Shown here piece after piece: positions 1-5,611 of a DNA stretch of 5,851 bases (within the stretch, counting starts at the first letter, position 1; every line of letters starts with the position of its first letter). Source of the DNA: an uncultured Clostridia bacterium (GTDB taxonomy: Bacteria > Bacillota > Clostridia > Christensenellales > Borkfalkiaceae); the NCBI GenBank assembly GCA_946628865.1, contig CAMOXE010000144.1, forward strand, positions 1-5,851, given 5' to 3'. A model generated the notes under the pieces. That model saw only the letters and a program-made list of their open reading frames with translations, had not been told where the DNA came from and did no database searches. The translations under genes and the position numbers were made by a program.

Positions 1-242
1 TTAACCCCGATCGCCACGACGTCTTTGCCGTCGTATGACGCGGGAAGATTTATCTGCGAAGGCAGCGAAACACCGTCTTTTGCTCTTACGGTATAAGCGT
101 TGCCGTCGGCGTTTAAAGTAAACTCGAAATACTCGTCGGAAGTCGCAACGTATTCTTTGTTCTTAAGCCCGAAATCGCACGCGACAAACGAGCAAACCAA
201 TACGCTGATCAGCGCAATAAAAAGCAGGTTTTTGATTTTCAT
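1..242 (-). CDS. Lipoprotein, N-terminal part, possibly BspA-like (LRR_5) surface protein
   Basis: The frame opens with ATG at 242 and runs off the left edge after 80 codons, so only the N-terminus is visible. Residues 1-22 look like a lipoprotein signal peptide: K2 and K4, a hydrophobic stretch LLFIALISVLVCSFVA, then Cys22 in a lipobox-like FVAC. That suggests export and lipid anchoring on the outer face of the membrane. The mature part is polar. Near the edge it reads LPSQINLPASYDGKDVVAIG, which resembles the 'IP.SY.GKPVT.IG' opening of BspA-type leucine-rich repeats; this is from memory of the family and only one partial unit is visible. The start is well supported by AGGGGAG at 250-256, 7 nt upstream. 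It has its own promoter and is probably a separate unit from rsmI. The lipoprotein call is fairly firm; the LRR call is tentative. Confidence 0.7.
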   Translation of the reverse strand, partial: MKIKNLLFIALISVLVCSFVACDFGLKNKEYVATSDEYFEFTLNADGNAYTVRAKDGVSLPSQINLPASYDGKDVVAIGV

Positions 243-249
243 AGAGAAA

Positions 250-256
250 CTCCCCT
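250..256 (-). promoter_or_regulatory. Ribosome binding site of the edge lipoprotein gene
   Basis: Read on the minus strand this is AGGGGAG, 7 nt before the ATG at 242. It fixes the start of a gene whose 3' end is outside the window. Confidence 0.75.
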
Positions 257-272
257 ATAACAATATATTATA

Positions 273-301
273 AGTATAATTTATAATTTTTCTTTTGTCA
301 A
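273..301 (-). promoter_or_regulatory. Near-consensus sigma-A-type promoter of the edge lipoprotein gene
   Basis: On the minus strand a perfect TTGACA -35 box (296-301) is followed after exactly 17 nt by TATACT (273-278), five of six matches to the -10 consensus. The surroundings are strongly AT-rich. A second -10-like TATAAT lies just downstream but at poorer spacing. The element sits between the rsmI stop and the lipoprotein start, so the lipoprotein gene is probably transcribed independently. Confidence 0.8.
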
Positions 302-312
302 TGATATTTTTC

Positions 313-328
313 AAATTTAATTAAATTT
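313..328. repeat. Perfect 16-nt AT palindrome downstream of rsmI
   Basis: AAATTTAATTAAATTT is its own reverse complement. It lies in the gap between the rsmI stop (343-345) and the lipoprotein promoter. As RNA it would be a weak all-A/U hairpin with almost no loop and no proper T tract after it on the minus strand, so it is not a convincing terminator. It could be an operator for the adjacent promoter, or chance in AT-rich DNA. Confidence 0.4.
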
Positions 329-342
329 TTGCCGCTTTTCGA

Positions 343-1152
343 TTAATTATCCGTAAAAGTATATTTATAAACTTCCGATTTCGGCAGTTTACGCTCTTTT
401 GCGACAAGTTTGACAGCCTCTTTTTTGTCCATACCCCTTGAAATATACTCGTTTAAATGCTCTTCAACGGACATTTTAAGGTATTGATCCTCTTCCTCTT
501 TGCCGCCCTCGACGATTAAAACGTATTCGCCTTTCGGCTCGTCGAACGGTAAGCCGTCGGAGAGGTTAAACACGTCTGCGCGCTCGTGGAGTTTGGTTAT
601 TTCTTTAACCGCGGCGGCGCGTCTGTTGCCGAAACAAGAGTATATTACGGCTATATCACGCTTTAAGTCGTGCGGAGCGCTGTAAAATACGAGCGTCAAA
701 TCGAGATTTTTGTATTTAGCGAGCAATTCTTCGGCGTCTTTGCGCTTTTCGGGTAAAAAGCCTATAAAGGCAAATCTCGAAGCGTCGAATCCCGACAGCA
801 TAAGCGCGGGAATAAGCGCCGTTGCGCCCGGTATTACCGTAAACGGAATTTCACGCTCTTTTAAAATCGTCGTAAGGACGTTACCCGGATCGGATATGAC
901 GGGAGTGCCTGCGTCGGTAATAATTGCGACGTCTTTATCTTGGGCATATTCCGCGATAAACTCTTCGGCGCGCGATTTTTCGTTGAATTTATGATATGAA
1001 ACGAGTGGCTTTTTAATATCGTAACGATTTAAAAGTTTAAGTGAAGTCCGAGTATCTTCGCACGCGATGACGTCCACGCTCTTGAGCGTTTCTACCGCGC
1101 GGAAAGATATGTCGCCGAGATTGCCTATCGGCGTTGAAACGAAATAAAACAT
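343..1152 (-). CDS. rsmI: 16S rRNA (cytidine(1402)-2'-O)-methyltransferase RsmI
   Basis: This 269-residue protein has the full RsmI signature. From the N-terminus: STPIGNLGD (6-14), ACEDTR (30-35), the SAM-pocket motif TDAGTPVISDPG (79-90), PGA (108-110), FIGFLP (129-134), FYSAPH (156-161) and EYVLIVEGG (209-217). These mark a tetrapyrrole-methylase-fold enzyme. The family methylates the 2'-OH of C1402 in the 16S rRNA decoding centre, with RsmH adding the base methyl group. The last ~40 residues (MDKKEAVKLVAKERKLPKSEVYK, split as a helix-turn-helix) fit the small C-terminal RsmI domain. Length is close to the usual size of about 280. The ATG at 1152 comes 2 nt after the TGA of the methyltransferase gene, with no clear Shine-Dalgarno sequence, so translational coupling is likely. 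It is probably the last gene of its transcript. Confidence 0.95.
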   Translation of the reverse strand: MFYFVSTPIGNLGDISFRAVETLKSVDVIACEDTRTSLKLLNRYDIKKPLVSYHKFNEKSRAEEFIAEYAQDKDVAIITDAGTPVISDPGNVLTTILKEREIPFTVIPGATALIPALMLSGFDASRFAFIGFLPEKRKDAEELLAKYKNLDLTLVFYSAPHDLKRDIAVIYSCFGNRRAAAVKEITKLHERADVFNLSDGLPFDEPKGEYVLIVEGGKEEEDQYLKMSVEEHLNEYISRGMDKKEAVKLVAKERKLPKSEVYKYTFTDN

Positions 1153-1154
1153 AA

Positions 1155-1838
1155 TCAGTTATCTATATTCGGCAGTACTTTTAACTGCGGTTTTACGCCC
1201 TTTACGCACTCGACGAGCGCAAGATACGGTTTTTTATTCTTCCCCGCCGTCGCGAACTGCAACCGCGTCGGTTCTAAGCCGTTTTTGCGCATCTGTTCAA
1301 ACATATCCGTAAGGCGCTCGGTGCGCTGGCAGATACACAGTTTTCCGCCGCGCCTCAGTTTTTTTGCGGAAATCGATATTATCTCTTCAAGTGTGATTTT
1401 TATCTCGTGGCGGCATATCGCGACGTGCTCGCTTTGATTTTTTTCGCCCGAATAATTCTTTTTATACGGCGGATTACATAAAATAAGCGAGTATTTGCCG
1501 TCAAATTCCGCTCCGATTTCCTGCAATGCGGTATTATAGCAGTGAAACGAGTTTTCCAAGCGGTTGAGTTTTACGCTGTCGAGCATCATGTCGAAAAGCG
1601 GAGTCTGAAGTTCAAACGCGTCTACTTTCACGTTTTCGGGGCGTTTACCGTCAGCCTCTTCGATAAGAGCGAAATAGTGTATGCCGACTATCCCCGAGCC
1701 GGCGCAAAAGTCCGCGACGTTTCCGTAGACTTTCGGCGCAAAGCGCGAAAGCAGTATCGCGTCGCTGGAAAACTTATATAGTCCGTCGCGTTGGATTATC
1801 TTATAGCCGCAAATCAGTAAATCTTCTTCGTGTTGCAT
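1155..1838 (-). CDS. trmN6: tRNA1(Val) (adenine(37)-N6)-methyltransferase-like protein (TrmN6/YabB family)
   Basis: The protein has 227 residues from the ATG at 1838. It is a Rossmann-fold SAM-dependent methyltransferase with motif I DFCAGSGIVG (43-52) and the catalytic NPPY (122-125) typical of enzymes methylating an exocyclic amino group of adenine or cytosine. The preceding YSLILC and the following ICRHEIKITLEEII match the TrmN6/YabB pattern, in which E. coli YfiC modifies A37 of tRNA1(Val). Position next to rsmI is as in B. subtilis yabB, although yazA is missing between them. An in-frame TTG at 1850 would add four residues but lies inside the ferredoxin terminator's T tract, so I prefer the ATG. 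Neither start has a recognisable ribosome binding site. The family call is firm; the exact tRNA substrate is inferred. Confidence 0.9.
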   Translation of the reverse strand: MQHEEDLLICGYKIIQRDGLYKFSSDAILLSRFAPKVYGNVADFCAGSGIVGIHYFALIEEADGKRPENVKVDAFELQTPLFDMMLDSVKLNRLENSFHCYNTALQEIGAEFDGKYSLILCNPPYKKNYSGEKNQSEHVAICRHEIKITLEEIISISAKKLRRGGKLCICQRTERLTDMFEQMRKNGLEPTRLQFATAGKNKKPYLALVECVKGVKPQLKVLPNIDN

Positions 1839-1848
1839 ACTTGACAAC

Positions 1849-1871
1849 AAAAAGGGGGCTTAGCCCCCTTT
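1849..1871 (-). terminator. Strong intrinsic terminator after the ferredoxin gene
   Basis: On the minus strand AAAGGGGGC pairs perfectly with GCCCCCTTT (1863-1871 with 1851-1859) around a 3-nt TAA loop, and the stem runs into five T residues (1849-1853). The stem begins 14 nt after the ferredoxin stop. On the plus strand the T-rich stretch is interrupted by CGTC and there is no gene to serve, so the minus strand is the sensible reading. The trmN6 ATG lies 12 nt past the stem base. Confidence 0.9.
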
Positions 1872-1885
1872 CGTCTTTTTTTCAA

Positions 1886-2056
1886 TTAGTCCTCGACAGG
1901 CGCGCCTACCGGACAAATCTCCGCGCACGCTCCGCAGCCGATACAGGTTTCGGGATCGATAACGTATTGGGTATCACCTTGAGATATCGCCGAAACGGGA
2001 CAATTTTCCGCGCACGCTCCGCAAGATACGCAAGCGTCGGTTATTTTATATGCCAT
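1886..2056 (-). CDS. Small 2[4Fe-4S] clostridial-type ferredoxin
   Basis: This 56-residue protein carries two complete cluster motifs: CVSCGACAENCP (Cys 9, 12, 15, 19) and CIGCGACAEICP (Cys 38, 41, 44, 48). All eight ligand cysteines are present in the CxxCxxCxxxCP spacing, so it should hold two [4Fe-4S] clusters and act as a soluble low-potential electron carrier in the cytoplasm. Length equals that of classical clostridial ferredoxins. The start is secure: GGAGG at 2065-2069 lies 8 nt before the ATG. The gene has its own promoter and terminator, so it is probably a single-gene unit that can be expressed well above its neighbours. It sits between ricT and trmN6, where B. subtilis has yabA. 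Its redox partner cannot be told from the sequence; a specific link to the Fe-S protein RicT is possible but unproven. Confidence 0.95.
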   Translation of the reverse strand: MAYKITDACVSCGACAENCPVSAISQGDTQYVIDPETCIGCGACAEICPVGAPVED

Positions 2057-2064
2057 TTTTGTTA

Positions 2065-2069
2065 CCTCC
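2065..2069 (-). promoter_or_regulatory. Ribosome binding site of the ferredoxin gene
   Basis: On the minus strand this reads GGAGG within ACGGAGGTAAC, 8 nt before the ATG at 2056. It is among the strongest Shine-Dalgarno sequences in the window and fits a highly expressed small protein. Confidence 0.85.
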
Positions 2070-2087
2070 GTTTTTTAAGTCGATTTT

Positions 2088-2116
2088 ATTATAACACATT
2101 TTTTTGGTTTTGTATA
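2088..2116 (-). promoter_or_regulatory. Promoter of the ferredoxin gene
   Basis: On the minus strand TATACA (2111-2116, four of six matches to TTGACA) is followed after 17 nt by a perfect TATAAT (2088-2093). Transcription would start near 2081, leaving a short leader of about 25 nt with the GGAGG site. It begins just after the ricT stop (2130-2132), and no terminator is visible between ricT and this promoter, so ricT transcripts may also read into the ferredoxin gene. Confidence 0.75.
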
Positions 2117-2129
2117 CTTTTTTAAGGCA

Positions 2130-3011
2130 TTAATCGAGAATATCCCGCATTTCTTTTTCTTCGGCGGAAGTTTCTTCTACGTCCGCGGCGGAATTGGTCC
2201 TTTTAATCTTTAAATCCGAGAGTTTATATTCTTTATACGAAATACTACCGTCTTTCGCCTCGAATTTTACGCGGACGAGCATTTTAAGCATATTGTTCGC
2301 AACAACCGAGGCTTTTCCGTCGGGAGTTCCCACTTCGCTGCCTATCTTAGGCATTTTCTTAAACGTCTCGCTGTAATGATTGTTTTCAAACTCCAAACAA
2401 CACATCAGTCTGCCGCAAAGCCCGCTGATTTTAGACGGATTCAACGACAAGCCCTGAGTCTTTGCCATTTTTATCGAGACTTTCTTGAAATCGCACACGC
2501 CCGCCGCACAGCAACACTCTCTGCCGCAAGGCGCTATTCCGCCTATACACTTGGTTTCGTCTCTTATACCGACCTGTCGAAGTTCGATACGCATATGGAA
2601 ATGCGACGCCATGTCCTTTACAAGTTCGCGAAAATCGACGCGTTGCTCCGACGTAAAATAGAAAACTATCTTACTGCCGTCGAACGTGTATTCGGCGTCG
2701 ATAAACTTCATCTTCAAGCCCCTTGCCGCCGCCTTTTCGTTTGCGACTTTGATCGCCTCCGGGACTTTAGCCTCGTTTGCCGCGACTTTCGCCTCGTCGT
2801 CCGCGCTCGCTATTCGCGATATGGGCTTGAGCGGTTGGACAACTTTATCGTCAGGCACTTCCTTGCGCTCTATAACGACTTTTCCGTATTCTATACCGCG
2901 CGCCGTTTCTACGATAACGCCGCAGTCTTTTCTGTAGTTTTTTCCCTCCGGGTCAAAATAATATATCTTGCCGGTGTGGTTGAATTTTATTCCGACTATA
3001 ACTTTTGCCAT
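2130..3011 (-). CDS. ricT: PSP1-domain protein RicT (YaaT), regulator of RNA processing
   Basis: This 293-residue protein matches RicT/YaaT. In B. subtilis RicT works with RicA and RicF as an Fe-S-containing complex that supports RNase Y-dependent mRNA maturation and affects competence, biofilm formation and sporulation. The signature region is GGIAPCGRECCC (157-168), then VSIKMAKTQGLSLNPSKISG (178-197) and LCGRLMCCLEFEN (198-210). A charged, helix-prone segment (about 68-98) separates the N-terminal part from the PSP1 core, and a short acidic tail follows residue 270. The cysteines are 30, 155, 162, 166-168, 173, 199, 204 and 205; 155, 166 and 173 seem extra compared with the RicT sequences I remember. 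The start at 3011 overlaps the end of holB by 16 nt and has GGAGG at 3022-3026, 10 nt upstream. RicA and RicF are not encoded here. Confidence 0.94.
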   Translation of the reverse strand: MAKVIVGIKFNHTGKIYYFDPEGKNYRKDCGVIVETARGIEYGKVVIERKEVPDDKVVQPLKPISRIASADDEAKVAANEAKVPEAIKVANEKAAARGLKMKFIDAEYTFDGSKIVFYFTSEQRVDFRELVKDMASHFHMRIELRQVGIRDETKCIGGIAPCGRECCCAAGVCDFKKVSIKMAKTQGLSLNPSKISGLCGRLMCCLEFENNHYSETFKKMPKIGSEVGTPDGKASVVANNMLKMLVRVKFEAKDGSISYKEYKLSDLKIKRTNSAADVEETSAEEKEMRDILD

Positions 3012-3922
3012 CTGTATTTTTCCTCCGCCAATCCGAATAAAATGCCGTCAACCGTCATTGCGACGTTGGCATTGTAGTATAGCGCCGCGCGCTTTTTATC
3101 GAGCATATCCTCTATCGCGATAAGCGCGCCTACGGTAAAGCCGTTTACCTGCTTTTCGCCGTTTTTTATCGCGAGTTTCAACGTTTCGCCGACTTCTTGT
3201 TTTAATGCCGTTATAAAATTATCGATATTGTCTTTATCTATTTTATCGACGAATTTTATCACGTCCCTTGACGAGTGTAAAGCGCTTAACACCTCTTTTG
3301 CGAGTTTAAACGCGTCCTCGCCCGCTCCGCTTTCATATGCCTTTACAGCCGCGCTCGCCTTGCCGCCGCTTAAATCGATAGCGGTTTTCAGCCTGTCCTC
3401 GTCTGAGTAATCGTCGATGAGCGCCTCCTTTAAACTCTTGGCAGTAAACGGCGGGATCTCGAGTTTCATTACCCTCGACTTTATCGTCGGGAGCAGTGAG
3501 TATTCGTTCACGGCGCCGATCAGTATCACAACGTTTTCGGGCGGCTCTTCCAAAGTTTTCAGTAGTTTGTTCTGCGCCGCGGCGTTTATATCTTCCGATC
3601 CGCAAAGCACGAACATGCGTTTAGCGTTTTCAAGCGGCTTTATGAAACTTGCCTCGACAAGTTCGTCGATGTCTGCGGTCAGAATATTCGTTCTGTCTTT
3701 CGGATATACCGTGCAATCCGCATAACACTCTTTATCTATCAACTTTTCCGTGCGCGGGTCGCCGTCACTCATTATGAGTTTCGCAAATATCTTGAGATAC
3801 TCCCTCAGATATTCTCCGTCGTCGCACAGCAGAAGGTAGGCGTGACTTAAAAGTCCGCTGCGTTTCTCGCTCTCTATTATTTTATAAGCGTTCGTGCTTT
3901 TTATAAGTGCGTCCAGAGACAT
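2996..3922 (-). CDS. holB: DNA polymerase III delta' subunit (clamp loader)
   Basis: The protein has 308 residues and carries delta' hallmarks: SHAYLLL (26-32), the region AAAQNKLLKTLEEPPENVVI (114-133), and the sensor/arginine-finger segment PTIKSRVMKLEIP (145-157, with S149-R150). Delta' is a non-ATPase AAA+-fold member of the clamp loader that opens and loads the beta clamp at replication forks. The usual P-loop position reads LLCDDGEYLRE, with no GxxGxGK, as expected for a subunit that does not hydrolyse ATP. The four-cysteine zinc module found in E. coli and B. subtilis delta' is not visible; only Cys66 and Cys70 lie in that region. The C-terminal helical part is divergent. The ATG at 3922 follows the tmk stop after 1 nt (TGAGATG), with GAGG just upstream inside tmk, so coupled translation is likely. 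Confidence 0.88.
   Translation of the reverse strand: MSLDALIKSTNAYKIIESEKRSGLLSHAYLLLCDDGEYLREYLKIFAKLIMSDGDPRTEKLIDKECYADCTVYPKDRTNILTADIDELVEASFIKPLENAKRMFVLCGSEDINAAAQNKLLKTLEEPPENVVILIGAVNEYSLLPTIKSRVMKLEIPPFTAKSLKEALIDDYSDEDRLKTAIDLSGGKASAAVKAYESGAGEDAFKLAKEVLSALHSSRDVIKFVDKIDKDNIDNFITALKQEVGETLKLAIKNGEKQVNGFTVGALIAIEDMLDKKRAALYYNANVAMTVDGILFGLAEEKYRWQKL
3022..3026 (-). promoter_or_regulatory. Ribosome binding site of ricT inside the holB 3' end
   Basis: On the minus strand GGAGG followed by AAAAATACAG precedes the ricT ATG by 10 nt. It lies within holB coding sequence and supports the 16-nt overlap between the two genes as real. Confidence 0.7.
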
Positions 3923-3923
3923 C

Positions 3924-4556
3924 TCATCGCCTCAACAACTTGTCTATCTCGATTTTTACCCTTGAGAATATCTCGTCAATATCTCCCTCGGAGTCGATTT
4001 CGACTATTCTTTCCGGGAACTTCTTCGCAAGCGATTTATAACCTCTGTATACCGCGTTGTGAAAGGCTATTCCGCTCTGCTCTATCCTGTCGTCTGCGTC
4101 CGCGCCGCCTTTGCGCCTGAACGCCGCCTCAGGCGTTATATCGAAAAATATCGTCAAATCTGGCATACAGGTTTTCATTGCCACCGAATTGATCTCCGCA
4201 ATAAAATCGTAGGACAGTCCGCGAGCATACGCCTGGTAGGCAAAAGACGAGTCTATATATCTGTCGCATACGACAACTTTACCGTCGCAAAGAAGGGGCA
4301 ATATCTTCTCTTTTACGATCTGCGCCCTCGCCGCGGCGTATAAAAGCGCCTCGGTCTCGTCGGTCATTGCGCCGTTGTTTCCGTCCAGAATTATACTCCG
4401 TATCTTTTCCGCTATCGGAGTTCCGCCCGGTTCTCGCGTAAATACGGCGTTTACGCCTATTTCCGCTAAGTATTTTTTCAGCATCTCAGACTGTGTGGAT
4501 TTCCCCGAGCCTTCGCAACCTTCGAGCGTTATGAAATATCCGCGTTTAGTCTGCAT
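3924..4556 (-). CDS. tmk: Thymidylate kinase (dTMP kinase)
   Basis: This 210-residue enzyme has the expected family size and motifs. These are the P-loop GCEGSGKST (13-21), TREPGGT (40-46) binding the substrate region, the DRY motif (98-100) followed by DSSFAYQ, and an Arg-containing LID RRKGGADADDRIE (147-159). A non-basic residue (Glu15) in the P-loop together with arginines in the LID fits the bacterial type II enzyme, as in E. coli. It phosphorylates dTMP to dTDP with ATP in the cytoplasm, an essential step in dTTP synthesis, and is functionally close to the replication gene holB downstream. The ATG at 4556 overlaps the end of the upstream membrane-protein gene by 11 nt. The nearest purine-rich stretch, AAGGAA, lies 13 nt upstream and is weak, so coupling to the upstream gene is probable. 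Confidence 0.96.
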   Translation of the reverse strand: MQTKRGYFITLEGCEGSGKSTQSEMLKKYLAEIGVNAVFTREPGGTPIAEKIRSIILDGNNGAMTDETEALLYAAARAQIVKEKILPLLCDGKVVVCDRYIDSSFAYQAYARGLSYDFIAEINSVAMKTCMPDLTIFFDITPEAAFRRKGGADADDRIEQSGIAFHNAVYRGYKSLAKKFPERIVEIDSEGDIDEIFSRVKIEIDKLLRR

Positions 4557-5559
4557 AGTCGCTGTAATTCCTTATTATATAGTTGATTACCGATAACGCC
4601 TCGTAAGTATGATCCGGCTGAACGCTCGTAAAATCGAATACGGACAGGACCAAGCCGTCGGCGGTAAGCACCGTCTCGCCGTCGCTTACGCTCGAGGTGT
4701 ACCACAAATCTTTTATATCCGCTTTCTCGTATCCCGCGTTTAACTTGCCGAGATCTATGCCGTATGCGGCGCGGTCGATATACTTCGTTTCGCCGTTGTC
4801 TTCGTATATCCGACTCTTGTATACTAAAAAATCTTTGTCTGCGTCCTGCGCTTTTTTAATTGACTTTTCGAGTTCTATCATGTCGAGATATACGGTTTCT
4901 ATTCTCTCCGTCTCGGCTTTTACGCCGGCTTGGATTTTCTCATCGGTGTTGTAAGTCCTGCGATAGTTACGCGAACTTTTAATGCGCTCGCCGACAAAAT
5001 ATTCTTTGATTTTATCCGCGTTTACCGTATACCCGTCCGAAGTTTCGGTTATAAATCCGTTTCCGACGGTATACGAGCGCGCCCCGGACAGAAGTCTGTC
5101 AATGGACAAAATTCTGCCGGCGCTTACAAGATTCTGAAAGTCCGTCCGCGTGCTTTCGTCTTTGGGATCGTATTCGATATTCCCGCCGCCTATAACGAGC
5201 ATATCGCCTTCGTATACGGATAGACGAAGGTCGAGCAAATACGACGCGCTGTAACTGCCGACCGAACGCACGTCGGTCTCTTTTGCCTCGTACACGTCGT
5301 AAGATAAGACGTCTTTCCCGTTTTCCCTCGCTTTGCCGCTTAGTATCTTGTCTAAAAACTCCGACGTAGAGCCAACCGCTTTCGTCTGTACGCCGTCGTA
5401 GGTTACGAGGTAGAATTGCTGACCGTCGGTAAGCCGCGTTGCGAGCGACGTATATAATAGCGACCATACCATAACTATCGCAACAACTATCGCCAACGAT
5501 TTTACCCACTCGTAATTCAAGACGTTTGATATTCGTTTTTTGGTAATCTTTAAATCCAT
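4546..5559 (-). CDS. Unrecognised membrane-anchored protein, 337 residues, overlapping tmk
   Basis: I do not recognise this protein. Residues 1-20 are basic and polar, residues about 20-40 form one hydrophobic helix (LAIVVAIVMVWSLLYTSLA), and the remaining ~295 residues are polar. With Lys/Arg on the N-terminal side this suggests a single-pass protein with a large outer domain. There is no Cys lipobox and no cysteine at all. Visible stretches include LLDLRLSVYEGDMLVIGGG (108-126), a charged helix-prone segment (about 206-248) and a terminal ALSVINYIIRNYSD. The frame overlaps tmk by 11 nt, so it is translated from the same message. The ATG at 5559 has AAAAGGA only 2 nt upstream, which is closer than ideal, and it sits 12 nt downstream of a terminator stem. 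No later start looks better. Composition matches its neighbours. Confidence 0.8.
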   Translation of the reverse strand: MDLKITKKRISNVLNYEWVKSLAIVVAIVMVWSLLYTSLATRLTDGQQFYLVTYDGVQTKAVGSTSEFLDKILSGKARENGKDVLSYDVYEAKETDVRSVGSYSASYLLDLRLSVYEGDMLVIGGGNIEYDPKDESTRTDFQNLVSAGRILSIDRLLSGARSYTVGNGFITETSDGYTVNADKIKEYFVGERIKSSRNYRRTYNTDEKIQAGVKAETERIETVYLDMIELEKSIKKAQDADKDFLVYKSRIYEDNGETKYIDRAAYGIDLGKLNAGYEKADIKDLWYTSSVSDGETVLTADGLVLSVFDFTSVQPDHTYEALSVINYIIRNYSDYAD

Positions 5560-5568
5560 AATCCTTTT

Positions 5569-5611
5569 AAAAAAGGGCTGCCGCCCGTTTAATTTCCGTC
5601 AGCAGTCCTTT
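5569..5611 (-). terminator. Intrinsic terminator after the short frames, ahead of the membrane-protein gene
   Basis: On the minus strand AAAGGACTGCTG (5600-5611) pairs with CGGCAGCCCTTT (5572-5583) over 12 positions, with one A/C mismatch and one G/U pair, around a loop of about 16 nt. The 3' arm runs into T residues (T6 at 5569-5574). The 5' arm starts at the last base of the TGA at 5611-5613, so it fits the end of the short-frame transcript. On the plus strand there is no T tract after the hairpin. A smaller GGGC/GCCC hairpin (5575-5586) is an alternative fold. The next ATG is 12 nt beyond the stem base. Confidence 0.7.

Noticed and set aside
313..328. The 16-nt AT palindrome as the rsmI terminator
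   Set aside because: The stem is all A/T, with essentially no loop, and is followed by TTGAAAAATATC rather than a T tract, so it would not be a stable intrinsic terminator.
1839..1850. TTG at 1850 as the trmN6 start
   Set aside because: It lies in the T tract of the ferredoxin terminator and adds only four residues (LSS-type) not typical of the family. The ATG at 1838 is the simpler choice.
2101..2129. A terminator between ricT and the ferredoxin gene
   Set aside because: The stretch is A/T-rich, but I could not find an inverted repeat able to form a stable stem before the ferredoxin promoter.
2376..3077. Long plus-strand open frame (233 codons) opposite ricT and the end of holB
   Set aside because: It is antisense to ricT, whose product has clear family motifs. 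The predicted protein is rich in Arg and Phe with no recognisable motif, and no promoter or ribosome binding site was seen. It is a shadow of the real gene's codon pattern.
3333..3605. Minus-strand open frame of 90 codons within holB
   Set aside because: It is a frame-shifted reading of holB with very high Arg content and no start signal. holB itself is intact through this region.
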